Shown here: positions 21,262 through 31,889 of the stretch, piece after piece
How the letters are laid out: the number at the start of each line of letters is the position of its first letter
Numbering within the stretch: position 1 is the stretch's first letter
Assembly (NCBI GenBank): GCA_903632075.3
Contig: CAHIKZ030000835.1
Location: 1,104,501 to 1,168,500 of the forward strand
Reading direction: 5' to 3'
DNA: 64,000 bases
Source of the DNA: Acanthosepion pharaonis
Lineage: Eukaryota; Mollusca; Cephalopoda; Sepiida; Sepiidae
Position numbers and translations under genes: made by a program
The notes under the pieces: model-generated
What the model saw: only the letters and a program-made list of their open reading frames with translations
Databases searched by the model: none
What the model was told of the DNA's origin: nothing

Positions 21262-22190
21262 CAAAATGCGTGTGTATCTACGTGCGTGAGTGTGTGTGTA
21301 TGTGCGCTCGCGCGCGCGTGTGTGTGTGTGCGTGTGTGTTTGCGTGAGTTCGTGTTTGTGTGAGTTTGCGTGTAAGTGTATGTGTGAGTCCTGGTGTGTG
21401 AGTGTGATTGTGCGTATTTATGTGTGAGTATATATGTGTTTTTAGGTATAAGTGTGCGCGTTTGTGTGTATGCGTGTAAGTTGATGTGCATTTTAGTGCT
21501 TTTTTGTGTGAGTACAAGTACGGGGTGTGTGTGTGTGTTCGTGGGAGTATGTGCTTGCGTGTGCGTTTGTATGCGTGTGCAATTCTGTGTGTATGTGGTG
21601 TGGGTGTGTTGTGTGTGTTATGTGTGTGCGCATGTGCATCGAGGTGCGTATTTGTGCGTGTGTTTTTTCTGTGAATGTATGTGGGAGATGATTGTGTATG
21701 TTCGTATAAATGTGTCTTTGTGTGTGTGTGTGTGATTGGATGTATGAGTGTGTTTGCGTTTGTGTGAGTGTCTTTGTATGTGTGTGTATGCGAGTGTGTG
21801 TGTATGTTTTGCGTGTATGTTGGGTGGTGAGTGTGTGTGTGTGTTCATGTTAGTTTGTGTTTATGCGTGGAATTGTGTATGTGTATTTGCGTTTGTTTGT
21901 GTGTGTGCGCGTGTTCGTGTGTGTGTGTGTGTGTGTGTGTTCGCGTGTGTGTGTGTGTGTGTGTGTGATTGGATGTATGAGTGTGTTTGCGTTTGTGTGA
22001 GTGTCTTTGTATGTGTGTGTATGCGAGTGTGTGTGTATGTTTTGCGTGTATGTTGGGTGGTGAGTGTGTGTGTGTGTTCATGTTAGTTTGTGTTTATGCG
22101 TGGAATTGTGTATGTGTATTTGCGTTTGTGTGTGTGTGTGTGTGTGTGCGTGTTCGTGTGTGTGTGTGTTCGTGTGTGTGTGTGTCTGGA
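21262..22190 (+). repeat. GT-rich tract with exact 233-bp tandem duplication
   Basis: Nearly pure G/T alternating sequence with scattered C and A. The block from 21733 (GATTGGATGTATGAGTGTG) to about 21897 is repeated without visible change from 21966 to about 22130. This is a recent duplication with a 233-bp period. All frames here (Cys/Val and Thr/His repeats) are artefacts. Alternating purine-pyrimidine runs can adopt Z-DNA. Confidence 0.95.
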
Positions 22191-22775
22191 GCAATAGAAA
22201 GTGGAACTAGAGCATATTCCTTTTACGTTTTCTCCCTAAGGCGAGATGCGCTTCCGGCGTAAGCAGGCGTAGTTAACAAAAGATCTTTCTCAAACTGGTC
22301 GTCCATCGTTAATAGAATAACGCTGGATTCGACGGTGGCACAGGGAGAAAGAACGGCGGAATCCATGGCCAATTAAACGACACTAAGAATAAGCCGCGGA
22401 TCGCGTCTGAGTGCAGTTCCCTTTCGGCAATTCTGGTAAGCGGAACGAGACGCCAAAACATTCGTTCTAATAATGCCCCGGCGGAACTGCAGCTTCTTGT
22501 TTTTCGCTGTTCTTTGGAGCGGGCAGAGGAAAGAGGTTTGGAAGATGTGTCACCGCTGTGACATCCTCATCAACCGTTTCTTTTGTCGCAAGGAGAGTTC
22601 TGGCCGGTAAAGAAGAATTCCTAGCACATTTCAAAATCGGTAAATTGTCTTCCGACCCTTACCTCATTAGAGAAATGGTCGGTACGAAAATAATTATTTG
22701 GTTTTTACTTGACAAAGATTTCATTTCTGAACCTTTTTGTTTTATTTCCTTGAGATCTAGGAAATTGTTTTAACA
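22191..22775. other. Balanced-composition unique sequence
   Basis: About 580 bp with more G+C than its surroundings and few repeats. No recognised coding similarity. It could be single-copy regulatory DNA or an old element. Confidence 0.35.
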
Positions 22776-22910
22776 GGGGACTAAAAACGCGACACGGAAA
22801 TTCGAAGGCTCATTGGAATAGCAGAGGATGCCTTCCAGAAGCAAAGCAAACTAGTAAGAAAGAAGAAAGTTCCGGCAAACATGGATCTTCGTGCCCGCCA
22901 AAAAGAAACA
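22776..22910 (+). mobile_element. LINE reverse transcriptase fragment (family B)
   Basis: A frame reads RDTEIRRLIGIAEDAFQKQS, matching the conserved stretch (.TEIR.RIG.AK.AFQK) near the end of a widespread LINE reverse transcriptase. The same stretch is seen at 43617 in this window. About 40 residues, both ends lost. Confidence 0.75.
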
Positions 22911-23318
22911 AAAAATTGGAATGTCAAATGACATCGCTTTTATTTTAACTGCCTTCAGTCTTCACCAATGATTTCAAAAGAGATTATGAGAAGTGCAATA
23001 AACCTAAACATAAAGTGAATTTATACATTATTTTTGTTCCTGAGAATTAAAAACAAAGATATTAAACACTATTTATTTATTAGATTGTTTATTTACAAGA
23101 TTATTTTTTATATTTACAACATTCTAAAAATTGATACAATTAAAACTAATCCAATGAAATATTTATCATTTACCAATTTATAAAGAAATAAATATGAAAA
23201 CAATTTTTATTCATGAATTTATAAACATTTACTAAATTATTAAAATATGTTCCATTTTATAAAATTCGAAACAATTGGCAATTAGTTGATATTTTGCCAA
23301 CCATTCTAATAAACTTAT
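22911..23318. other. AT-rich sequence, nothing recognised
   Basis: Mostly A/T runs such as ATTTATTTATTAGATTG. No feature supported. Confidence 0.4.
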
Positions 23319-23997
23319 TGTCATGGGTCCTTACCTATAACAACAGAATGAACTCTTCCTAACACTATGTATAGTACGCCTCTCAAGAGAGAGGGACAAA
23401 TCAAGCCGAGCTTCTCGGCTGGACGGTTGAACTCTCTGCCTCTGAGCAGAAGGGCAGAGTCTCGTTCGGGGAGGTTGATCAACCCGATCCCGTTTATACG
23501 GGTTCTACGGGCATTTTTTGGCCGAGCCTACGGGCTCGGAAAACCCACGTTAAACTCGGCCTTGTGCCACATGCAACCCTCGTGGTGGTGGTGGTGGGGG
23601 GGCTAGATACCGAATCAAGTCGAGTTTCTCGACTTGACGGTTGAACTCTCTGCCTCTGAGCAGAGAGGAACCCGGACGAGGCTCCGCCGAATGGCAGAAT
23701 CTCGTTCGGGGAGAAATGACCAACCCGATTCTGTTTTTACAGTTTTTACGGGTTTTTTGGGGCCGAGCCTACGGGCTCGGAAAACCCACGTTAAACCTGG
23801 CCTTGTGCCATATGCAACCCTCGTGGGGGGGACTAGATATCGAATCGAGTCGAGCTGATAGTAGTTCACCCCAAACCAGACTGACAGTCATAATAACAAC
23901 TTCTACATCTTCTATTATTATTTCGTGTAATATACCTTCGTTATTTCTACTCTAGTGTTCGTGTTGTTCTTCCTTGGTCCTAACCTGGACCATAACA
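23319..23997. mobile_element. Solo LTR with internal hairpin duplication
   Basis: Starts TGTCATGGGTCCTTACC and ends GGACCATAACA, with TG..CA borders. It matches the ends of the LTR at 52817-53153 (TGTTATGGGACCTTACC ... GACCATAACA). Flanks CTTAT and CATAT agree at four of five positions, a possible worn target duplication. Inside, a ~214-bp block (23396-23610, then 23611-23840) is duplicated and contains several hairpins. One has a CCGAGCC stem with a TACG loop in both copies. No coding region and no partner LTR was found. Confidence 0.7.
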
Positions 23998-24106
23998 CAT
24001 ATAATAGTGTGAATAAAGAATCTAATAAATAAACAGTGTTTATTATTTTGGGAGTCAATTCTCAAGTACAAAATAAATCTATAAATTCACTTTCATATGG
24101 TTAGGT

Positions 24107-24235
24107 TTTATTACAGTTCTAATAATCGCTTTTAAAAACAATAAATATTTAACTACCTTCACTCCTTGAAGGTAGTTAAAATCAAAGCGGTGTCATAGGA
24201 AAAACTGTCCTTTTGACACCACGTCTATTTCGGTG
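24107..24235. repeat. Dispersed repeat with two small hairpins
   Basis: TTAACTACCTTC and GAAGGTAGTTAA (24149-24179) form a perfect 12-bp hairpin with a 7-nt loop. GGTGTCA and TGACACC lie just after. The preceding GCTTTTAAAAACAATAAA block is shared with 4930 and 5573. Possibly the end of a MITE. Confidence 0.55.
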
Positions 24236-24254
24236 CAGGCATGAAGGTCCATGT

Positions 24255-24700
24255 TTGTTAAAGTTCCATTAGACACAAAGAAACGTGTACTGAACTCTTA
24301 TGTAATATCGATCCTCCTATATGGCACCGAAATTTGGAAACAAAAAGGACACTTATGCTTAACATCAGGTCGAGGCAGTTGAAATTTCTGGGACACATAA
24401 TGAGGAAAGAAGGTTTGGAAAATCTGATACTTACAGGACAGATTGACAAATTGAAGGCAAGAGAGGCAGAGAAATACAACACATAACATACTTAGTGGAC
24501 TTGAGTAAATGGATGGTGGAACAAAGTTTAGGAGAAATAACAAAAATAAATTTTATTAAGAGCTGCGAAGGAGAGAAAATTATGGAGAGCTATGATCGCC
24601 TACGTCCTGACGAGACACATAAAGGAGAAAAATTCGACGAGGCATGGGAAATGCTGCGTAGCATAACAGATAAAGAAAATAACCAAGTTATTTAACTTCC
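24255..24700 (+). mobile_element. LINE reverse transcriptase C-terminal remnant (family B)
   Basis: Frames on the plus strand give DTKKRVLNSYVISILLYGTE, then RQLKFLGHIMRKEGLENLIL, then remnants of the tail as in ..WRAMIAYVL. The block between, normally WTI...LYRRMLRI..., is missing. Frameshifted. Similar remnants occur at 22776, 26356, 29290, 43610, 49980, 57000, 59530 and 62420. Confidence 0.85.
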
Positions 24701-24873
24701 CCGAAATTTTGGGGTGTAACGCGTACGTTTATATAGATAAAGCTTACTAACGCAGGTATAGACTATGAGGAATTAAGTGATACAATATTTAAAAAAAATC
24801 TTATGTGACACGTTTTGTTCTTCGAAAGGATTTCTTCAAACTCGTGATGGTTGTATCGATAAAGTCATAATTA

Positions 24874-24990
24874 CAGGGTGCGATGGCTAAATTGTTGCCA
24901 TTTTATATTTTTAATTTCGCGCATGCGCGTTGGATGTTTTTGATTTTGTCGACTGCATCGTGTCGTAGTTTCCCATCGCGGATCCACCAT
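24874..24990 (+). mobile_element. Truncated mariner end
   Basis: After TA at 24872-24873 the sequence CAGGGTGCGATGG begins, followed by TTTTATATTTTTAATTTCGC. It matches the minus-strand right end of the mariner at 19892-20740 for about 100 bp, then is lost. Only this end is present. Confidence 0.75.
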
Positions 24991-25134
24991 ACTACATAAA
25001 ATGCAAACTTAGTTCGAGCCTAGCGCATGCCACGCCATTACTCTGTCATTATATAATTTTGTTTTTCTTTAAACATTATATGCAACGCGAAAACACTCCT
25101 CTATCTTTCTCAAGAAATCAAGTTTTTTTTTAAT

Positions 25135-25310
25135 TATTTAAAGGCATATCGAATCCTTATGGATCATTTAATGGTGGAATTTTATTTTCTTCTGGGTGTT
25201 GGTATTGTTTTTACCAAAAATATATTGCTGCTAATTTTTTTTTTTTCAATAATGTATAGCGGTTAATTTCTTTATTCTTTTACTATGAAAATCCATCCTT
25301 TCTCCCCCTC
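25135..25310 (-). mobile_element. Second SINE family, 3' fragment
   Basis: The GGCATATCGAATCC ... GATCATTTAATGG block and the poly-T-interrupted sequence match the tail of 25540-25920. Truncated. Confidence 0.5.
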
Positions 25311-25539
25311 CCCGTTATGGATTGAATAGCAGGACTGATTGGGTTCTTTAGCTTTGGTTGGCAACTAGTCTACCGCAGAAAGAAATCGCAACCTACTGCG
25401 GGAAAAAAAAATCTGCCTCGTCAATCATGTATCGAAAGATACTTGATCGTGCAAGCGAGTATCACGTATGGCACACAAATGTATTTCTGGTATTTTTTTC
25501 TAATGGTTTTTGTAATTTCCTGTTTTGATTCCAGTTTTG

Positions 25540-25920
25540 CGGTTCACTCTTTGCACATACCTGGGTTTGTTTGTTTTGCAACGTATCAACCCCTTATGGG
25601 CCATTTAATGCCGAATTTTAATTTTCTTGGGAGCATTATTAATTTCATTTCCAAAAATGTATTGTTGGTAATTTTACTATGACTTTTACTTTTATAGTGT
25701 TTTGACCGCAGTGTGGGGGGGGGTAACTATTTGCCCATAGTTGGAACCCTAACAGACTCTACCCCCACATAGCTGTGACCCTAACAGGTGCTACCACGTC
25801 GGGTCAGGGTGGATCTAGGAACAACAGCAATTAAGAGGTGATTTCACGATCCTCAAAACCTCCAGATCAGAGTCCTTACTGCCGGGTGTAGTTTATCGTC
25901 ATACCCAGGACAATCAAAAC
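25540..25920 (-). mobile_element. Second SINE family, nearly complete copy
   Basis: Matches 11165-11535 along its length: GGTGTAGTTTATCGTCATAC at the right end, CCTAACAGGTGCTACCAC in the middle (with a partial internal duplication of CCCATAGTTGGAACCCTAAC), and ACGTATCAACCCCTTATGGG at the left (tail) end. No coding sense. Confidence 0.7.
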
Positions 25921-26355
25921 GCCAAGGTAATTCACAGATAATAAAGAAAAGAAGTTTAATAAACGTACTCCCCATCAAAAAGAAAATAACAAAAAAAACA
26001 AAAAAAATCAAAAAAAAAACTGAATAATAAAAATATGGTATCTCAAAAGGGCTATTTTTCTATTAACCTCGCTGTCACCATACTATACTATATATATGCT
26101 ATCTCGGTAAATTTTATTGTTTTCTTTCTTTCTAGAGAACTGAAAAATAAAACCTGTTAGACACTGTTCTTGTAATTAAACAGTCTAATAAATAAATAGT
26201 GTTTAATGTTTTCGTTGCCATTTCTCGATTAAAAAAGTATAACTCTAGATGCGCGCGGACCTTTTTTAGAGAATTTATGGGGTGTGAGGAAATTAAAAAA
26301 ACATACCCGGAAAATGCATTATTAAAAAATATATATATATAGTCACCGTATATAC

Positions 26356-26770
26356 TCATGTACCATACAACCTTTTTATGTGCCATATTCTTTCAGGACG
26401 TAGGCGATCATGGCTCTCCACCTCCCTGTATCCTTTGCAGCTCTCTGCAAGCTCCTTCTCTCTGCTTCCTCTCTCCAGACCACGTTCTGTCATCCACCTC
26501 CTCAAGCCCGCCAGGCATGTCACGTGCTGCCTTCCCTTGTCTCTCTTTCCCTCTATACGACTCGTGAGTATCAGATTCTCCAGGCTCTCCTTTCTCATTA
26601 TGTGTCCCAGAAACTTCAATTGCTTCTTTCTGATATTAAGTATAAGACTTCTCTTTGTTTAAGACCTCATCGTTGCTAAAATGCTCAGTCCATGATATTT
26701 TTAGCATCCTTCTATGCAACCTTACAAGACCTAATTTTGAAGCTAAATTGACTACAGTAAATGGATATAT
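26356..26770 (-). mobile_element. LINE reverse transcriptase C-terminal remnant (family B)
   Basis: On the minus strand RRMLKISWTEHFSNDEVLNK (about 26730-26660) is followed, in another frame, by MKFLGHIMRKESLENLILTS and a GKRDKGRQ tail running to WHIKRLYG. The element is frameshifted between the two blocks and 5'-truncated. A composition-driven reading on the other strand is a shadow. Confidence 0.85.
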
Positions 26771-27535
26771 AGTTTGGTAAACAGCGTGATAAGGGCCCGC
26801 AGTACATACGCTAAGTTTATATCTCGTATATGATGCAATCCCCTTAAAATTAGCTCCAAAATTAAGTCTTCGAACGTCGCATGAGACGCGAGTATATACG
26901 ATATTCAAGACAGGTGAAAAAATTTTACAGTTTTATATATACCATAGATACCCGTGTAATGGGCGATCTCGCGTATCGTGCGGCCCCCAAATTTTAACTT
27001 ATAAAAAATGATTTTATTATGTATCTCGTGTATCATGCGATTTCCTTTTTTGATAGACCAAACTACAATGGACTAACCTCTTTTCCTTTATCTCTTTATC
27101 CCATCTTCTACTTAAATAAGTTAAAAAAGTAAATGAGAAAGATAAAAGTATCGTAAGTAACGCTATACTCCTTGCGTAAACGTGTACAGCCATAAACAAC
27201 CGAATGAGAAACAGCTAAACATCTTATAAACGTAACCAATAGAAAAGATGCATATTTGCAATGTTTGTATTTTATAATACGATACTAATATGTGAATATT
27301 ACATGCATTATTATTGGATATAGTTAAGTAAAACATCAGTTTTATCAAAATCATGTTTCCTTTAACTACAGCTGAACTTTTTAACTACAGTAAATGGATA
27401 GTTTTTTCAATGGCGTAGCCAGGGCCAGCAGTACATACGCGAATTTTTCATCTCGTGTATGATGCTACCCTCTTAAAATTAACTTTAAAATTAGGTCTTC
27501 AAGCGTCGCATGTTACGCGAGTATATACGGTAGTT
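26720..27535. repeat. Pair of MITE-like repeats with CGCGAGTATATACG ends
   Basis: The segment at 26745-26903 (CTACAGTAAATGGATA ... GACGCGAGTATATACGA) recurs at 27377-27530 (CTACAGTAAATGGATAG ... ACGCGAGTATATACGG). A CCGTATATACTCATG end in opposite orientation lies at 26346, and degraded CGTGTATCATGCG-type pieces lie at 26950-27050. This suggests a non-autonomous element with CCGTATATACTCGCGT inverted ends. I could not settle the exact borders. Confidence 0.5.
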
Positions 27536-27539
27536 ACTC

Positions 27540-28016
27540 GTATATTTATTTACTGAAATTTTCTTATACTCTCCTTCACAGGTACTTTAATGAATTTGTG
27601 AAAAAAAAAATATTTTTGTAGTAATTTCTGTATAATATTAATAGATAATACACATTTCATTAGAGTTCACATTTTTTATAATACTGTAAATATAAACTTA
27701 TTCTTTTCAATAAACAATCTAAAGGCTTCTTCATCGTAATGTAAGATATAGAAAGCTCTTTTTTTAAATCATTTCACCCCAAGCAAAGAGACAAAGCAAC
27801 TAGAATACGGGCGGGTGTGTTACAGGGAGTGAAAGTGAATGAGAAGATTGAAAATGGGGAGGATTGAGGAAAGGGTAAAAAAGGAAGAGGGTTCAAGAAG
27901 ACAGAAAATGAGGATTGATGTTGCCTTTAAATTTTTGAAGATTGTTGCTATAAAAGAGGCAAGGAAACGGAAGGGAGTTCCTCAGATGGGAAGTGTGATA
28001 AAAAATTCAGGCTGGT
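27540..28016. other. AT-rich sequence, nothing recognised
   Basis: A-rich and purine-rich (GAAAATGGGGAGGATTGAGG near 27850). No feature supported. Confidence 0.4.
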
Positions 28017-28448
28017 AGACGAAAATAAATAAATATACTGTTTAATAAATAAAAGGAGCATCTACTCAAATACGAGTATTCACTAAAAATAACGTTTCTG
28101 TCGGAATAATAAATTAAAAAATCCATCGCTTTCTTTGCGAATTGCTTTGTTTACGTTGGGATACGGAACTCAGAAGATATGTCTAATTCAAGAGTCAAAG
28201 AAATATTGTGTTTAAAGGCAGTATTCAGGTTTTCATAGTCGTCGACGCTCTCTGTAGCTGGGAGGTCAAAGTAAGTCAGATCTAATGACCGTTTGATTCA
28301 GTGGCATGCAAGTTCGAAAACTGCCGGAGAGCTCCCATTTTACTTTAACAAGAAGATTTCTCGAATATCCAAGACGAAAGTAAATAAATATACTCTTTAA
28401 TAAATAATCGGGGCGTCTACTCAAATACGAGTATTCGCTAAAAATAAC

Positions 28449-28452
<4 letters not shown>
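28017..28452 (+). repeat. 80-bp direct repeats flanking 270 bp
   Basis: AATAAATAAATATACT...CTACTCAAATACGAGTATTC...AAAATAACGTTT occurs at 28017-28108 and 28371-28452. Each copy contains the short palindrome AATACGAGTATT. The second copy runs into a TA tract that borders the Tc1-like element. Confidence 0.75.
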
Positions 28453-28482
<30 letters not shown>

Positions 28483-28488
28483 ATATAA

Positions 28489-29240
28489 CGGGTGTAACAG
28501 TAAAATTGTCCGAATCCTGTAACAGCAAAATTGTCCAGTTGTTAGATTAAGTTTTCAACCGTTGTATCTTAGAAATGATTAAAGATACCTTACTAGAATT
28601 CTCCAAGGCTTTTATAACACTATTAGACTCTGCTTTAAGCAATAAGAACATATAATTACTCTCCAAGATTAACAGAAGAATCGTGATGAAATGGATCATA
28701 AACTAAAATGACATGTTCAACATTAATTAATCATAGCTAAAGATCAGAAACTCATGAAGGATTGAAATTAAGTTTAAAAATATATATATATATATATATA
28801 TATAATTTCAGGTTAATTTTCCAACTTATTCAAGATGACCTTCGCCCTCTCTAATTTTTTGTCCTTGAGTAACAAGTTGCTTCAGAGGTTTCACGTACGA
28901 TTCCATTTTTAAGTCTTTTTTCAATGCTCTTTGAACTGTCATAGCTGAAACTCCTCTTTCACATGCCAAACGTCTTATGAATTGAGTTGGATCTTTTCTA
29001 ATTGATCTCTTTAGCTCTAAGTTGAAATGACGATCCCTCTTCCTGTTGTGACCTCGTAATCCAGTTTTCATCTCTACTGTTCCTTCTTTTTAAAAACTTA
29101 TTCACCATTGTCTTGATGGTTCTTGAATAGACTTTGAAGATGGAAGCCAGACTAGGAATGTTGGTACCATTACTGAAGGCTTGGATGATCTTCATTTCAT
29201 TATTGGTCAGTTGGGAAGACAGCGTGTCTGGCACAAAACA
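28489..29240 (-). mobile_element. Tc1/mariner-type transposon copy, transposase N-terminal remnant
   Basis: The left end reads CGGGTGTAACAGTAAAATTG with a second GTAACAGCAAAATTGTCC right after, a terminal repeat with an internal direct repeat. On the minus strand one frame (29234-28998) holds a helix-turn-helix region (IIQAFSNGTNIPSLASIFKV). Another (29071-28826) holds the second HTH region (QFIRRLACERGVSAMTVQRA). A frameshift separates them. The catalytic domain is missing. A TA tract (28782-28802) separates the coding remnant from the terminus. The same arrangement occurs at 61185-62254. Confidence 0.85.
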
Positions 29241-29289
29241 ATTTTAACCTGCTTTCTTTTTAGCTGAATAACTCAAAGGATTTTTCAGT

Positions 29290-29830
29290 GATGCTTACGA
29301 CAAATGGTGTCAAGATGGCTAAACGTCTGAAAATCTGGAAAAACAAAAAGAGGAGACTTGTGGCAATACAAATATGGTTCTACAGAAGGATGCTGAGAAT
29401 ACCATGGACGAAGCACATAAGTAACTAAGAAGCATTAAAGAAAATAAAAAGGAAACTTATTCACAGAGTCACATCTAAAAATTTTAATTTCTAAAGTTAG
29501 AGACAAAGAAAAGATCGTTGAATCCTTGTGTAATATCAATCCTATTATATAACAGTGAAGTTCCGAGATTTGTTGCAACCATAGTAGAGGTATGACTCTA
29601 CAAAAGAATACTGAGAATACCATAGACGTATCATATTAACAATGAGGAAGTTTCAAGAAGAATAATAACATAATGAATACGTATACTTAGAATCAGAAAC
29701 AGACAATTTAAATGGGTGCATTATGAAGAAAGAGGGCTTGGAGAATTTGACACTTACAGGTCATATCGAATGTAAAAGAGACAGGGGAAAGCAACCGATT
29801 ACCTTTCTGATGTCCTTATGTGAATGTTTT
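29290..29830 (+). mobile_element. Two partial LINE reverse transcriptase copies (family B)
   Basis: One piece (29380-29440) encodes FYRRMLRIPWTKHIS. The second (29500-29830) encodes LNPCVISILLYNSE, then WLYKRILRIPWTYHINNEEV, then MKKEGLENLTLTGHIECKRD. The same domain therefore occurs twice in direct order. The second is cut at about 29835 by the SINE that follows. Confidence 0.8.
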
Positions 29831-29837
29831 ATTTTTA

Positions 29838-30222
29838 TTGATTTGTTTTTTTTTATGGATTATCAACCTTTTAAAGGTTATTCAAAACCAGGAAATTTGG
29901 AGTTATAAAAATATTTTGAAAATAATAATGATTTACTGACACAGGTGTTACTAATTAACCCATAGGGTGAAAGAAAAGAGAAAGATTCATATGTTTCTCA
30001 ATGGTATTTTCACGTAAGTGAATATAACGAACCCGACTGGAATTTGACCTCGGCTCTCCGATTTTCACTTACTAGTCGTTATCCATTAAACCACCCCCAC
30101 ATTACAACTTACAGCACCTGGTATTTCCAAGTGATCACTTTCCTAGGTACTAACGTTGCGTAACTTCGATGATCGTGATCGGACGAGAACCGGGGTTTCA
30201 ACGTGATATGGCCGTAAGCTCT
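29838..30222 (-). mobile_element. Composite 5S/tRNA SINE, best 5S-like head
   Basis: On the minus strand 30222-30104 reads like 5S rRNA from end to end: GCTTACGGCCATATCACGTT, GGTTCTCGTCCGATCACGAT, GAAGTTACGCAACGTTAGTA and ATACCAGGTGCTGTAAG. A short block (GGGCCTGG in standard 5S) is missing. It is followed by the tRNA-like part (GTGGTTTAATGGATAACGAC ... GAGCCGAGGTCAAATTCC), the shared body and the tail. The intact internal 5S promoter region suggests Pol III transcription of the parent. As a ribosomal gene it would be defective. Confidence 0.88.
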
Positions 30223-30225
30223 TAT

Positions 30226-31485
30226 ATGAATGGATGGCGAAAGGGTTAAAAAGCTGGGCAGAAAAGACAAACGTTCATCAACAGTTACAATTGCATAAGA
30301 TGTCATGAAGGGCTATAAGTGCCGACGTCATAAAGGGACATGGCATATTTTTTTTCTATACACAACGTGTGAAGGCAATTGCGATATCCTGCTCTCATCA
30401 GCCGCCAACCAGGGGTGGTAAAACAGTTTCGGTGGCTAAGGCGGTACTGTCACCCCTGGCGCCACCAGCAGCTTTTGTTACCGGGCAGGGTATTGTTTCT
30501 CGATGAAGACGTGTTAGTTTTTATGCAACTGCAAGTCAAATTTTCCAAGGTTGTGTTCAATAAAAGCGTTTGCTTTTGATCGTTAAACAAAACAAAACGC
30601 GCCCGTAGCGACCGTCATCAATGACGTATAATGGAAGGTAAACAGATATGTTTCACGTCGAAGGTAGTATCCTGTTGCGAGCATGGTTTTAATTAACTTT
30701 GTTCATTTTGGATCTTGACCAGATCCAACTCGATACCTGTTGAGCTGTGGTCTAGAGACGGCCAGTGACGCCCACCTTCAAAAGGAAGGAAACGATTGAA
30801 CGCCCAAAGAATTCACGGTACCCGACCTCAATAGGTAGCACATGGCATGTGACGTCATAAAGGCTCACGGCATACTGAAGAATATTAACGTACGTACAAT
30901 ACCTTCCAAAATCTTCGTTCACGAAGTGATATTTCTGGTTTAGACTATGTGGATTTCATTTCAGTTTCCCTTTATTAAGTTTAATTTATCACCTGACAGA
31001 TTTTATGCTTGCAACATGTCAAGGGAATTCGCATAATCGTTATATTAATCAAATGTGAATTTTTCTTGAAGGCTTTTTAGCAGGTTTGTTAAAGTAATCT
31101 CGTATTTAATAGATTGCTAGCGTGCGTTAATTTGTAATTTAGTTGAGAGCTTTGAAACCTTCGCTAAGACAACTTAGTTACTTGCAGCAAACAACCTTGC
31201 TTTTGATGAAAAGCTTTTAAGAAAAAAGAAACATCAGTCCAGCCATTATGAATACCTCGACGTCTTCACGTCTTTTACATTGTGGGAGGGAGGCTGGTAT
31301 TCTCAGACCTATATTGCACTTTTATAAATCTACCATTTCTACATGAATTGAATATTTCTGCCATGTCGGGTCTGGTGCTTCTACTGTATATTTCAAGATT
31401 CTTGACAAAATTCAATGAAGTGTCTGTAATGTAATCGACTCTACCTTGGTATTTCGACATCAGTCATATTCTCGCTGACATAATG
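30226..31485. other. Mixed unique sequence, nothing recognised
   Basis: 30300-30900 is richer in G+C and contains GACGTCATAAAGG twice (30325, 30851) in CATGGCAT / CACGGCAT surroundings. It could hold an unrecognised element end. 30900-31485 is AT-rich. Short frames have no recognised similarity. Confidence 0.35.
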
Positions 31486-31489
31486 TGGC

Positions 31490-31880
31490 TTCCCTCTGTC
31501 TTTTCTATAAATATTTTCCTGCCAACTGCTCTGATGAGTTTTTCTTCCCTAGTGCCATGACTACACGAATTTAAGTGTGCTATTAGATTGGCAACTAGGT
31601 CTCACCGTTTTACTGTTGAACTAACTATATGAAACCGCAACAGTTTATCAGCCGTGGAGTTCCATTCCGATTTCTTACTTCCCTGTCAACTACAATCTTA
31701 AAAAAAAATTTAAATGCTACACCAATTGCCATTTTCTGTCTTCTTGAACCCTGTTCCTTTATTGTTCTTACCTCACTCCTCCGCACTAAAATCTTCTCAA
31801 TCTATTTCACTCCCTGTAACCATCTGCGTCCTTGTGTCATTATCACGTAGCTTGGGGTGAAACGATAAAAAAATTTTGGC
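31490..31880 (+). mobile_element. Jockey-like LINE 3' end
   Basis: GAATTTAAGTGTGCTATTAG ... TTTTACTGTTGAACTAAC (31548-31626) is followed by GGAGTTCCATTCCGATTTC, AACTACAATCTT and GTAGCTTGGGGTGAAACG, ending in an A-run at 31870. The same block order occurs at 36965-37215 and 55110-55350. The first block also occurs alone at 35640 and 62300. Broken frame. Confidence 0.75.
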
Positions 31881-31889
31881 TCCATGGGG

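Noticed and set aside
21261..22262. Cysteine/valine and threonine/histidine repeat frames
   Set aside because: Products of the GT/CA tract in different frames.
23367..23955. Overlapping frames of 74-104 codons in the solo LTR
   Set aside because: They follow the hairpin-rich duplicated block on both strands and have no recognised similarity.
30104..30222. A working 5S rRNA gene
   Set aside because: A conserved block is deleted, many bases differ, and it is joined to SINE sequence in several copies.
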